Part shown: piece after piece, positions 1 through 10,143 of the stretch
Numbering within the stretch: position 1 is the stretch's first letter
Layout of the letters: each line of letters starts with the position of its first letter
DNA from: Rhipicephalus microplus
Taxonomy: Eukaryota > Arthropoda > Arachnida > Ixodida > Ixodidae
Assembly: GCF_043290135.1 (NCBI RefSeq)
Contig: NC_134704.1
Coordinates: 18,618,001-18,682,000 of the forward strand
Length of the DNA stretch: 64,000 bases
Direction: 5' to 3'
Position numbers and translations under genes: made by a program
Notes under the pieces: model-generated
Databases searched by the model: none
The model's input: only the letters and a program-made list of their open reading frames with translations
Told to the model about the DNA's origin: nothing

Positions 1-2691
1 TTATGGTGGGAACTATTTGTTTGTTTTGCTTTTTGCAAATGTGACTGACGTCTCAGCTGCATAAATAAAACGCTATTACCAGGCTCCATTCAAACATTAC
101 TGATAGGCTGCTGTACATCAGAATACTGGAAAAAACGGGATATAGGTCAACCCTCGATTCTGCCGCTAAACCTTGGAAAAAAGATTTGCACCTTTACCGT
201 GAAACAAAAGAAGTTTCGACTAGTGCAGTCGGAATGTCATTTATTTACATGTGTATAGACTTCCGCATGGAAGAAAGTTAATATATGGGCTCAAGCATTA
301 TCTTTGTAAAATGTCACCTTGGTCTAGGCAACCTTACTTTATATACACTTTGGGGTTATCGGTAGCATTCATGGCACGAGCATGGCTCCCAGATAAACTC
401 CACAATCTTTGTCTCCAGCTTTAGATATGCTGCGGTCAGGCACAAAAACAGTCTTGCTTCTGATGACTGCATGTTGTAATGTGATCCTTTAGTGTCCCCA
501 GTGGTGGTGAATGCTTCTGTGGTGCACTTGATCTGCCCTCCAAAATCGATGGTAGCCATACGTGCCAGAAGCAACAAAGAAAAAGGATTATCTAATCTCG
601 CCATATCCAGAGTTTAGAGCAGTGAGAATGTCTGTGCAAAGATACTTTTAGTTATTGTTTGTGACTCAAGGCTCCTTCTTGAGGTCACGGGTGCTAGCAT
701 CGCAGCACATCTTTCGTGCACTGCCAACCAGCTTTCTTCGTGCCTTTGCGAAGTCAATCGCTGTTTTTTCTTGCACGGTATGGTAAACTGTCGTTGGCCA
801 TAATAGCAAGAAAAAAAAGGCAGCTTGGAGGCCAAGCAGATATAAAAAAATACCACCCACAAAAAAAAAAAACTGTCAAAATTGAGCCGCCCACGGCACA
901 AGGCTGGTTGTAAAGAGAGCAACTTCGATAACAGGAATAGAGGCAGTTGTCTTCATTTTCCCATAGTGGCCTGACTTCTGAAGCTTTTCTGCTAGTGATT
1001 GGTATATAAGACATGGGCTGACTTTCTGAAATAAAATTTGACCTATATTCCTGTTTTTACGATATTTAAAAAGAGTACATAGGTTTTTACACGCTAACTT
1101 CTAACTTTTTCCAGAGTTTTGTCCGAGAAAGTTTGTTCTGTTGAACCTATTGCTACTGCTATCATAATTTTGTGTGTGTGTGCATGCATATTTGCACGTG
1201 TGTCGAAGCTGTTTAACGTTGCGCATATCTGCAATTTTTACTTTTCCTAAATTTGCCTGTTTTCTATTTTTTATATTGTGTATCTAATAACTTTTGAGCT
1301 TTTTTAGGAGTTTCCTCTTTTCCACTTTCAACCTGTCAGCATTTGTTGTAGTACAGTAAATGTAAAAGGAATGTTCCCTCTAATAACTTGCTCAGAAACT
1401 AGCATGGGCTGAACTTGTTCATAGGCGGTGAGATAAAAATACATCTAGCAGTTTTACCGGCAACTTTCTCAAGTGTCTGTATGCATGCATCTATTTCAGA
1501 ACAAGCTGCTGACGTTGCAGAAACAGATTGCAGCCAAGGCGAAGAGCAATCGGAAGAACACAACAGCGACAATAGACAGCCCCTCTTCCCTGATCACGTG
1601 ACGGAAGTCTCTTGCATCTCGTCTCCCACTCTCTTTTACCCGGTCTGAATGGAACAAGTGGCAGTCATTATCTGATTTCTCGGACATCACTCCATTATAT
1701 TGCTCTTCCCCTGCCCTTCTCCCCCCCCCCCCCACCATTTATCAGGAGGCGAAATCACGTCTCTGTATGTTTACTTTCGTTTCAATACTTGTAGCAAATG
1801 TGTGGGATTTTGTGATGAGCGATGTGCAACCCACATTTTGGTTAGGTGCCGGTTCTCAAGTCATGTTCTAAGCTTTGGTGATTTTAATGGCAGTGGAGTA
1901 CTTGAACGTTGCAAGGCCTAGCTCGCGGACTCTTCAGATGCAGTATCTCGGACCCACCCGGCCTTAACAAGTGCAAGATAAACAGGCTCACCCCTCCCCC
2001 CTTTTATTTTGCCCCAGGGGATATATGATAGACCCTTTAAACTATGGACCTTTGCATAGTAATCGTTAGCAGATTAGGCAACTAGGCAACATGTACACAT
2101 CCAACGTCCACCACCCAAGCGTAATCAACACATTCGCATGAGATATACCGATTTGCAAATGTGTTCTGTCACCACTTTGGAAACACGATTTGTTGCCTCG
2201 CGTTAACGTGCGCATCTAGTGTGTGGCAGCACCGTTCACTTTGTGTATTGTTGCATTCTTACCTGCGGCTAGGACTTATGTGGATCTGATTATCAGTCCA
2301 GCAACACCCGTGGTATTAAAGTTAGCTTATCCTCTCTACAGTCATAATATGACATTAACTGTAGCCGCTAAATTTGCTGACTTAGCTGAAGACAGTTGTT
2401 CTAAGTTATTTAGTGTGAGGATTTTTCTTGATAGTTGCAACAATTAGGTTTGTAAAGGTATCGGGCTTTGACTGTCTTGATTTCTTATCTAAGTAGTGAG
2501 TGGGAGTTGGAATTTTCATTTATATGACTTGTAAGTCACGTTTGCTTGCATCTGTTCCTGACAACTAAGACTGAGATATAGTGTTGAGAGCGGAGCCACC
2601 TGTTTGGGCCACTGATTGAAATGAAGCGTAGTTATGGGCTGTTCTTGATTAGGTAATTCTGAGATTCACGTGACCGAGAAAGTTTGAAACG
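1..2691. other. Non-coding stretch, nothing assignable
   Basis: AT-rich sequence with no ORF that I can tie to a known family. Features seen are a 12-nt C run near 1721-1732 and assorted A/T homopolymers. A minus-strand ORF at 604-356 (82 codons, cysteine-rich end) reads like protein but has no recognisable motif and no clear splice sites, so I do not call it. Confidence 0.4.
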
Positions 2692-2876
2692 TTATTGAGG
2701 AGGGTGGTACTCCATTGCCATATTCAGATACCCTTGATTTGTTTTTGATGGTGGCAAGTCAACACCTGGTAATTCGGTTGGTGAAAGTCCATCGCCTTTA
2801 CCGTCACTACTGGCAATCTGTGTGTTTATATAGTCCTTAACTGGAGCTCTTGGACTCTCTTCATCCGAATGTTGTT
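2692..2876 (-). CDS. Possible terminal exon with phosphotyrosine docking motifs
   Basis: This is a candidate last exon on the minus strand. A CTAG acceptor lies at 2880-2877 and the open frame runs from 2876 to a TAA at 2694-2692. The roughly 60 residues are hydrophilic, acidic and proline-bearing. They contain DYINT, a YxN motif of the kind bound by Grb2-type SH2 domains, and near the end GYLNM, which fits both YxN and the YxxM motif bound by PI3-kinase p85. Such pairs occur in cytoplasmic tails of receptor tyrosine kinases and in docking proteins. I see no kinase or PH/PTB exon upstream within the window, and the FASTK gene lies on the same strand between here and any distant exon. The assignment rests only on composition, the motifs and one splice site. 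It could be a chance ORF. Confidence 0.3.
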
Positions 2877-4390
2877 CTAGTGGAAAGTCCATGTATCCAC
2901 ACACACACACACATACAAGAGGTGTAGGTTTGATTACGTGAAATTATTGTTTCAGAACGCTCCCTCCTTTCTCTCTCCGAAACGTTGAGATCTGGATTCG
3001 AAGGTCCCTACAGTCCACACGGTGTTTTTATTTTCTTACAAAGTCGTTTTTATCTGTTTCAGACTGCACGTGTTTCTCAACAAAATGTTGAAACCATCTC
3101 CATTCTTGTTTTTATACTTTTTATGAAACATTCTCGTTTAAGTAGAATATGTTTCGCTCTAAGCAGACTGGAAGGATGTGAATCTAGAAATAGTTTGAAC
3201 GTGTTGTGGTGGTGCTTTCGGTGAGTGAAGTAAAGGTACCGAGAGATGCACTTAAAAAGCGCTTTTGCGGCGGCTTGCGATTTGCCCCTGTGATGCTGCC
3301 AAGATTGACTGCAGGCGACCGTGAAAGCGCCATTGAAGCAATTTCGAGCAACCAAGTATCACACCCACCAAAAAGCCCTCCTTGGAGTGGAAATCGGAAC
3401 TGGTTTTGTGTGAGCGTTAAGTGTGTTAGCATGTGCCATGCATTGAGAAATTTGTGTTTTGCAACTGCATGTGCCAGTCTGCTTAAGCAGTCATCTTTTT
3501 CAGTTTGTAGCATTGTACATTCAAAAAAATGGCAAAAACAATAAATTTACTCGCCAAAACCTGCTTTTGTGTTCCTTAAGTGGAAACCTGTTTAATGCAC
3601 ACACACTTTGGGATACCAGCAAAGGTATCGGAAACTGAAACTGCCTTCAATCGTCCTGGGCAACTCTAAAAGGTGTGCTAACAGCTCCCACTGTAGGGGC
3701 CCTGTGACACGAATTGAAAATGCTGTTTATATCATTCCTTGTGTTACAGTATAATATGACAGTATCGTAGTGGAACAAGTGGACATGCTGCTTATGTTAG
3801 AATATGGCAGTGTCGAAGTGCAACGATGATCACTAGCAGTCGCATTTTAATGGAAGCGAAATGCCAGAGGCCCCATGTACTCTCTGTTCACCTTAAAAAG
3901 ACCAGATCGTCAAAATTTCCGGAACCCCAGATAACACCAGAAACAAGGTATTTAGGATGGTATTTCAATGAGAAACCACCATCTGCTTCAATAAGTTGCA
4001 CGCAGCGGTCATTTTGTACATAGCAACTGATGCTTGGTTATGCGAAAGTTTCTCCAGTGATTAAAACTCTTTTTGTGACACCGGCAGTGCAACTAGCTGC
4101 TGCATTTATTTTCTCGTTTCTGATGTTCTAAGGAGTTGTTGCGTAGAATCTGCTGTCTGTAAACTTGAGTAATCAAAAAAAAAAAATCTGACTACTTTGT
4201 GGCTGTTAATTTTTCCCAAGATTCTGAGGGTGAAATTTTCAGTGAACAGAGGTTATTGGCAACCAATGGGTATCAAACATAAATCACACTGATTTGGGTT
4301 AGTTTGTTTTTACTTGGTTACATGCAGTACGACCGAGATGAAGTCTGCTCATAGATAAAAATTGCGCTCATTTGTGTCAAGTCGCGGCGT
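2877..4390. other. Non-coding stretch with a (CA)n run and a SINE relic
   Basis: A short (CA)n run lies near 2898-2914. Around 3889-3938 a stretch resembles the core of the tick SINE (the part reading CGAAATTTCCGGAGCCC in better copies) with many differences, suggesting an old fragment. Overlapping ORFs on both strands at 3184-3544 show no family signature. Confidence 0.35.
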
Positions 4391-4405
4391 AAACGCTGCA
4401 CATAT

Positions 4406-4595
4406 ATTGCCCCGTCGCGGTGGTTTAGTGGCTAAGGTACTCGGCTGCATTTCCGGTGGAGGCGGAAATGTAGGCCCGTGTGCGCAGATTTGGGTGCACG
4501 TTAAAGAACCCCAGGTGGTCGAAATTTCCGGAGCCCTCCACTACGGCGTCTCTCATAATCATAGGTTGGTTTTGGGATGTTAAACCCCACAAATC
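4406..4595 (+). repeat. Ruka-like tRNA-derived SINE with perfect 15-bp TSD
   Basis: Starts with a tRNA-like head (GCCCCGTCGCGG, then the A-box-like TGGTTTAGTGG) and continues into the conserved SINE body, ending near TTAAACCCCACAAATC. The 15-bp direct repeat AAACGCTGCACATAT flanks it exactly at 4391-4405 and 4596-4610, the mark of LINE-assisted retroposition. Compared with the full copy near 42.8 kb it lacks about 43 bp between two CGGCTGC motifs, which removes the B box. Ruka is a known SINE family of ixodid ticks; the family name here is from memory of its sequence. Confidence 0.85.
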
Positions 4596-4610
4596 AAACG
4601 CTGCACATAT

Positions 4611-5174
4611 GCAGGATGTTTGCACCGTAGAAAGCACATTGTGACATGCAACTGCTTTCGTGAAATGGTGTCTAGAAACGCTGCCAACGAAATTTGTGCA
4701 ATGTATTCTCCTCCGAGTGTTTAACTGCTGCATACAGACCTGCATACATACAGAATTTTGGGGTTTGGGTGTTGCTAAATTGCAGAAGTGTTAACAAAGT
4801 TCAAAATGTGTTGGGCGAGTTAAACTAGCCTGTGTACACGATGCACTACACTATAGAAGTCTGTGCGCGTGTGTACGTCTAAGGAGCACATGTTCTTTTA
4901 TCCTAGAAACTGTATAGCTCAGCTTGCTTCTTTATAGTTTAACCTTGGATGAAGCACCTCGAAGGTGTGTCTATTTGTTTACTCAACAGCACTCGTATAG
5001 GAATCTTGTAGTATTGCATTCAACAAGATAACGGTGTACAAAACTTTTCTTGAGACCGACAATATGCTCGACATGGCAATGCTGCACCCCCATAACGGTA
5101 AATTACTTCCAAAATGCAAGATTAAGAAGCCACAATAATACTAATTATATCATTGCATGGCCTACAACAATGCA
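4611..5174. other. Spacer between SINE and FASTK 3' end
   Basis: No coding signal or repeat recognised. Confidence 0.4.
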
Positions 5175-5180
5175 TTTATT
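5175..5180 (-). terminator. AATAAA polyadenylation signal of the FASTK gene
   Basis: AATAAA on the minus strand, about 16 nt past the FASTK stop codon. This implies a very short 3' UTR. Confidence 0.55.
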
Positions 5181-5195
5181 GTAGAATTGAAGTTT

Positions 5196-7130
5196 CTACA
5201 GCTGTGCATTAGCCTGCAACTGTTGCTCCATCCAGCAGTCAAATGCAGTCTTTGACATGTCCGACAACAAAAAATGAGGCATTTCTATTATCTTAAATCC
5301 AACATGCCGTAACTGACGCAATTTCATTGTCTCGATACCCAGAAGCTTCTTCATATTAATGCAGTATGATCCTGGCCCATGCACAACTACAGCACATGAA
5401 ACTTTTGTGCCACTTTTGACCGGCCGCCATGTCCCATTCGCCAACTCCAGTTCACACTTTGACAGTTCCAACTCTCCTCTCTGTTCAACACAAAACAAGA
5501 TGTCGGGAAAGTGATGGTGTGGGAGTGCACGCTTGACGGTGCACACGTCGCCAAACCGTGTTCGCAGCCGATTCGCAATTTCAAGTGTAACCTGCTCCCT
5601 GTGGTGCAACCCTTTTGTTCCTTCATCAATGTCGCGTCCCACGACATGGCGTTCAGTCTGTAAGCTCTTGAGAACGTGAGGACTTAGCATCGGTCCAGTG
5701 TAGCCGGGCAATTCAATTTGCACCGAGCTCTGGAGTGCCTCAGCATGAAAGCTAACATCCTTGTGCCTGTGACTACCATACACACGATCATCATTTAATG
5801 CCAGTTGCAGCAAATCGGCAAAGTATATACCAACAACTGCCAGATACCACAGTGCCGACACAAATGTGTGATGGTGATGTTCAATTTCCGGCCTCCTACA
5901 TTGTTTCGACAGCTCGTGTAAAATTGATCTGTAGTCTAACCCTTCAAGGCTATGGTTGAACAGTGCAACAGCTTTCAGTGTTCTTGTGATCTCCTTCAAC
6001 CGAATGGTTGGCATCTCTGCCATCAAGTGCTGTAAGGCAGAATCGAGAAGAACGGGATGGTAACTCTTAAGTGCAGTTGCCAGTGTCGTTACATGCGCCA
6101 CGGTGGTTGGAGTCCACTTTACAACGCTAGGTTCGCAGGCTGTCAGGGCCTTCACCCAGACGGATGTGTCATGAGCAGTCCGGCTGTAACGAAGTGCTTT
6201 CGCTAATGCACTAATGGTGACACTATCCGCCGTCGCTGCATTCTCTTCCAACGTCTTCACGACGCGTGCCATCAGCCGTTTGTCCTCGATTAGCTCTTGC
6301 GACTTGAAAAAGCTTTGACACGCCAGTCCGACTTCAGCCACTGTGAGCTCGTCGAAACACGACACAAGTCTTTCTTCAATGACTGGCTTGATGTTTCGCA
6401 CCATCCGTCGCTGCAAATTCGTGAAGAACAGGTACTGAATCAGCTCGCGGGCAGTCAGCTTGTTCATAGAGCGACCGACAATATTGAGCATGGTTCTGTT
6501 GTACCTCGAGATCCTGCTGAGCCGCAGATGATAGAAACAGTCCGCCAGCAGAAGCTGACGATGTTTGTCCCATCGACAACATCGTGCGCTGCATTCGTTA
6601 TCCAGCGCGTTCCACAGGTGCTTGAAATGCGGAGTTGTGGTCGCTTCCGTTTGTGGCCACAAGCTAAGGCCTGCCAGGGCGCACGTTACGCCATCGTCAG
6701 ATGTCGCAGGTAAGCTAACCACGACACTCTCTATGATCGGTTTGTGCTCCCTATTTTCGATGCATGAGCTGCGTTGGTCCGTGCGCACGCAAAGCTCGGC
6801 GAATCGACGCACGGAGTCGTCTACGCCGGGGATGGCAGCTTTGAGCAATTCGCGTACGCTGTCCTTGTTTGGTTGCCTCATAACGGTGCGCTTCAACTCG
6901 GGCCGAGTTTCTAAAATTTCGTGAAAGTGCTCGTTTTCAAGCTCTCGATAAATTTTGCCGTGCAGCGCTCGCCGAAACACCAAACACTCGCACATCCAGC
7001 ACATCGCGCTCGCGAACCGCGAGTTTGTAAGCATCGTGGCATGCATCGCGCACCTCTGACCATGATCACGATGCTTCAGAGTTTTGAGTACATGCACGCT
7101 TAATGACTGCATACACTGTACAGGCCCCAA
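5196..7130 (-). CDS. FAST kinase-family protein with RAP domain, mitochondrial RNA regulator
   Basis: An uninterrupted 644-codon ORF on the minus strand. The C-terminal ~65 residues form a RAP domain: a V-x-GPGSYC start, then LLGIETMKLRQLRHVGFKII and a hydrophobic end. The middle (roughly residues 280-430) is helical and leucine-rich like the FAST_1 region, and the 440-570 segment fits FAST_2. The N-terminus is basic with little acid, as expected for mitochondrial import. FASTK proteins (FASTK, FASTKD1-5) bind and process mitochondrial mRNAs and rRNA; the RAP domain is a nuclease-like RNA-binding fold. I cannot tell which member this is. The first Met at 7130 is used; later Mets at codons 7 and 27 are alternatives. 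No introns are seen, unlike the neighbouring conserved genes, so a retrogene origin is possible. Confidence 0.85.
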   Translation of the reverse strand: MGPVQCMQSLSVHVLKTLKHRDHGQRCAMHATMLTNSRFASAMCWMCECLVFRRALHGKIYRELENEHFHEILETRPELKRTVMRQPNKDSVRELLKAAIPGVDDSVRRFAELCVRTDQRSSCIENREHKPIIESVVVSLPATSDDGVTCALAGLSLWPQTEATTTPHFKHLWNALDNECSARCCRWDKHRQLLLADCFYHLRLSRISRYNRTMLNIVGRSMNKLTARELIQYLFFTNLQRRMVRNIKPVIEERLVSCFDELTVAEVGLACQSFFKSQELIEDKRLMARVVKTLEENAATADSVTISALAKALRYSRTAHDTSVWVKALTACEPSVVKWTPTTVAHVTTLATALKSYHPVLLDSALQHLMAEMPTIRLKEITRTLKAVALFNHSLEGLDYRSILHELSKQCRRPEIEHHHHTFVSALWYLAVVGIYFADLLQLALNDDRVYGSHRHKDVSFHAEALQSSVQIELPGYTGPMLSPHVLKSLQTERHVVGRDIDEGTKGLHHREQVTLEIANRLRTRFGDVCTVKRALPHHHFPDILFCVEQRGELELSKCELELANGTWRPVKSGTKVSCAVVVHGPGSYCINMKKLLGIETMKLRQLRHVGFKIIEMPHFLLSDMSKTAFDCWMEQQLQANAQL

Positions 7131-8139
7131 TCGCTGTCAACGATACGAGATAACACAGCAGTTTAGCGCATGGTCTTGATTGATGGTCTTTTTGGTCATG
7201 CGCCGTGCACTTGCATCACAGAACACCTACCGTCGTGTTTGTGTCCATACGGCTTCGGATTTGACTTGGAGCTCGTGTTACGAAGAAATCCAACAAAATC
7301 TGAAAGAGTTAAAAAAAAAATACTCAAACGAGAATGTTCGAGACACGCACTCCGCATTTTGGAAATTCGTTCTTTGGTCTATGGGTGCTACGCCTTAGCG
7401 AGGTAGCTTATAAAACATGTTAGCCCAGGCATAAAATTCTTCTCGTGTATCCCAGATCCGTATGGTGGCTAGTTTCTGGCTTGGCGTACACTAGCTTGCA
7501 GTTTGTGGCTAATTTGTTTCAGGCACGGACCATAGCACGGAGCAAGGAAAGACCTTTCCTTCCTTCGTGGTTTCAGAAATTATTGTCGCATGGGGACGTT
7601 ACGGAAAGTTTTTTGTTGTTTTTTTTTGGGGGGGGGTGGGGGGGGCGAAGCTTTTTAAGGAAACCCTAAAGGCAACTTTAGGTCGCAGTTGATCGTTGAA
7701 ATAGCGGTCCAGAAACCTCGTAGTGTTACTTTTGTGCCTAGGAAGAGCCTATTTTGAAATAAAATCACGTTTAGTGGTTCGCATCGGGTTAGCGCACTTC
7801 AAACTACCTGCCTCAAGAAGCGGACCGATAGGACCGACTCACGTCATTGTTGCCATGCACAACATTGCCCGGCTTTACTGCGCAAGTAACAGCAGACCGA
7901 AAGCAGCGGGAGCCACAGCAGCAACAACGACCTTTGATCAATTTCCTGCCGTTGGCTCCGAGATTGCAGACGTTTTTGGTTCAACTGGGCCCCGCTAGAT
8001 GACATTACCTGTTCAATAAAAATTGAATTTTTGAAGCACTACGTGAAAATTGAGTTTTTGAATCACTCGCGCCATTCCCCACAGTAACGTCCGGCGGTTC
8101 TTTATTCCATGAATGAAACAGAAACGAACAAGCAGCGCG
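7131..8139. other. Non-coding stretch with a G-rich tract
   Basis: Upstream of the FASTK gene. It holds a T-then-G homopolymer tract at about 7618-7651 with two runs of 7-9 G, capable of forming a G-quadruplex. Overlapping plus-strand ORFs at 7170-7406 and 7723-7998 have no recognisable product. Confidence 0.4.
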
Positions 8140-8144
8140 GGTTC

Positions 8145-8336
8145 GGTCGCGGGTTCGTATCCCGGCTGCGGTGGCTGCATATTTCCGATGGAGGCGGAAA
8201 TGTTGTAGGCCCGTGTGCTCAGATTTGGGTGCACGTTAAAGAACCCCAGGTGGTTGAAATTTCTGGAGCCCTCCAGTATGGCGTCTCTCATAATCATATG
8301 GTGGTTTTGGGACGTTAAACACCACATATCAGTCAT
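8145..8336 (+). repeat. Ruka-like SINE, 5'-truncated
   Basis: Begins at the B box (GGGTTCGTATCCC) and carries the full SINE body to CACCACATATCAGTC. The A-box half is missing. Several substitutions against the 42.8-kb copy suggest moderate age. No target-site duplication was found. Confidence 0.8.
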
Positions 8337-8727
8337 TCCAGCATAGGGTGGTTAGCACGTTCACTCGTCTTCGTTTTCTCCGAGGATATGTCAACGACAT
8401 GAACATTTTTCGGCCAATGCCCCATTGTGAGTACGAGCCATCTGTGAAGGATCATCATCATCATCATCATCGGTGTAGCGCGCAGAGTGTCTAATGCACG
8501 AGCACTGGTACGTGGCACTGTATCGCTAATAGGCGAAGATGAAGAAAAAGACCTTCACACTCTGCATTCGTTTGGTTATCAGGTGACTTATCTTTCTTTA
8601 GGGAATCAACGTCTGATATTCCACTCACTCCAGTAGTCCCCCCAAAGCGATTGCTTGCTGTCGGCAACGGTAGTGTCGATTAAACGCGGGGAAGGGAGTA
8701 GCAGCGTTCGAAAATCGTCGTGCCTCG
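8337..8727. other. Spacer upstream of gene A
   Basis: Contains a short (ATC)n run at about 8450-8471. No TATA box or other promoter element could be defined for the gene starting at 8728. Confidence 0.35.
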
Positions 8728-10143
8728 ATGTCTCAGCCGTGGCATTCCATGTTTGCCGACAGCGAGGAAGAGAGCGAATCAACGAGTGTTCACGAGAGAT
8801 ATGAAAACAAACCACCCGACAAATCATCGACTCCGGCATCGGTGGAGACTCCGAGCCAGCAGCACTCGAGTCCATTCGACAGCGATGCCACGCCTACACC
8901 CGATACCACTCAGGACAATGTCCCTGCATTAACACCACAACAGGGTGGCTGCGATGCTCTCGGCCATAGCTTCGCCAAACTCATTAGCTCCTTGACGGAC
9001 GCCTTGAACGCTTGCTGCGGCACGTCCCCGCCACCAGCTCCGCACGACAGAAATACCGATCCAGGAGGCAAAGATGGCGAAATGAATGAGGCAACCGAGC
9101 AGAAGAATCACGACACCGAAAAACCCGTTGCCGGGGAAACTGCCAAGAAGGATAGCGTTGGCGATTCCACTAGATCTCGCAGCTTCCTCGATGACCTCGC
9201 CATAGATCACAGGTCTCCCGTGGAGCTACTAGCGGTCGAACTGCGTGACAGGATTGAGAAAGAGATGGAAGAGAAGCTCCTTCAGTACCGAATGCTGTGG
9301 CAAGCTGGCGAACTTTCCGACCCCACCGCATTGGACTACTTAGAGAAGGAAAAGGAGGAGCTTCAGTCAACCCCACTCAGTGCCCTTTCGCCACCATTCA
9401 AAGAAAAAGAGAACACCGTTGAGGACGAGAAATTCGCCGTTCACTTAGTGCACGTATCTCCCTATGAACCAGCGACACCGGTCACTAGCGATGAACAAGC
9501 GACGGAACCATCATCCAATGGCGAGTCAACAAGCGAAGATGCCACGCCGTCGCCACTTCCTGATGCTGCAACGTTAAAGTCATCCTCGACTCCAGCTACA
9601 CAACAAGATGGTGCCAAGGAACGCGACGCCGAGGTACTCGGCTGTGGCAAAGGCGGAGGCTTCGAAGACAGCGTCGAGGAAGGGAAGCAAGAGGTCCACG
9701 TCGAAGAGGTGGTCGACGCCGCCCGGAAGGCTGGGGCAGTAGGCGACACTCGCGGGGTCGCTCCTTCGTACCTGCCGAAGGACGTCGTGCAAAAGATCCC
9801 GGATGTTCCGAAAGACACCGCCGGTGCTGCCGTTTCTCTCGAGAGTGAGCCAGTGCCTCCGCGGCACGCTCATCATGCGGCCGGCACGCAGGACACTGAG
9901 CTCGTCTTTCGTTACAAGACGAGTGTCGGGTTAACCATGACGCTTCTGTTCTTGGCGGCGGTGGTGGTTTCCACTGTTGCCATCGGCCAGTTGGCCGCCA
10001 GGAACGGCCAGTCGGAAAGCTTCAGAGAAGCCACCACGCTGCTTTCGTTCCCGGAGTGGAACAAGAGCGATAACGGCCGCGCTCAGCTTATGATACCGGA
10101 GGAAGAAACTGAATGGGACATTCTAACGCTGGACATCAATTAG
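8728..10143 (+). CDS. Gene A: acidic single-pass membrane protein, unknown function
   Basis: Intronless 471-codon ORF, clearly more GC-rich than its flanks. Residues 1-390 are hydrophilic, rich in E, D, S, T and P. A short hydrophobic patch around 80-95 ends in the DALN tetrapeptide. One strong membrane segment (about 399-424) is followed by a 47-residue tail with an EEET motif near its end. There is no signal peptide, so an N-in, tail-anchor-like or type II/III topology is likely. Gene B at 22762-21557 is a diverged paralogue. It shares the M-x-QP start, the L-x-DALN patch, a D-V-[VF]-QKI-x-D-[VL]-P motif (here residues 352-361), the membrane segment, and the EEET motif followed by a DI-x(2-3)-LD ending. 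I do not recognise the family. The ATG at 8728 is the first in frame and matches the paralogue's start motif. Confidence 0.7.
   Translation: MSQPWHSMFADSEEESESTSVHERYENKPPDKSSTPASVETPSQQHSSPFDSDATPTPDTTQDNVPALTPQQGGCDALGHSFAKLISSLTDALNACCGTSPPPAPHDRNTDPGGKDGEMNEATEQKNHDTEKPVAGETAKKDSVGDSTRSRSFLDDLAIDHRSPVELLAVELRDRIEKEMEEKLLQYRMLWQAGELSDPTALDYLEKEKEELQSTPLSALSPPFKEKENTVEDEKFAVHLVHVSPYEPATPVTSDEQATEPSSNGESTSEDATPSPLPDAATLKSSSTPATQQDGAKERDAEVLGCGKGGGFEDSVEEGKQEVHVEEVVDAARKAGAVGDTRGVAPSYLPKDVVQKIPDVPKDTAGAAVSLESEPVPPRHAHHAAGTQDTELVFRYKTSVGLTMTLLFLAAVVVSTVAIGQLAARNGQSESFREATTLLSFPEWNKSDNGRAQLMIPEEETEWDILTLDIN

Noticed and set aside
356..604. 82-codon minus-strand ORF with cysteines
   Set aside because: No recognised domain and no clear splice signals; may be chance.
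4425..4745. 106-codon minus-strand ORF (and similar ORFs at 8013-8336, 19691-20026, 42797-43012)
   Set aside because: All are antisense readings of the SINE; their similarity to one another is repeat similarity, not a gene family.
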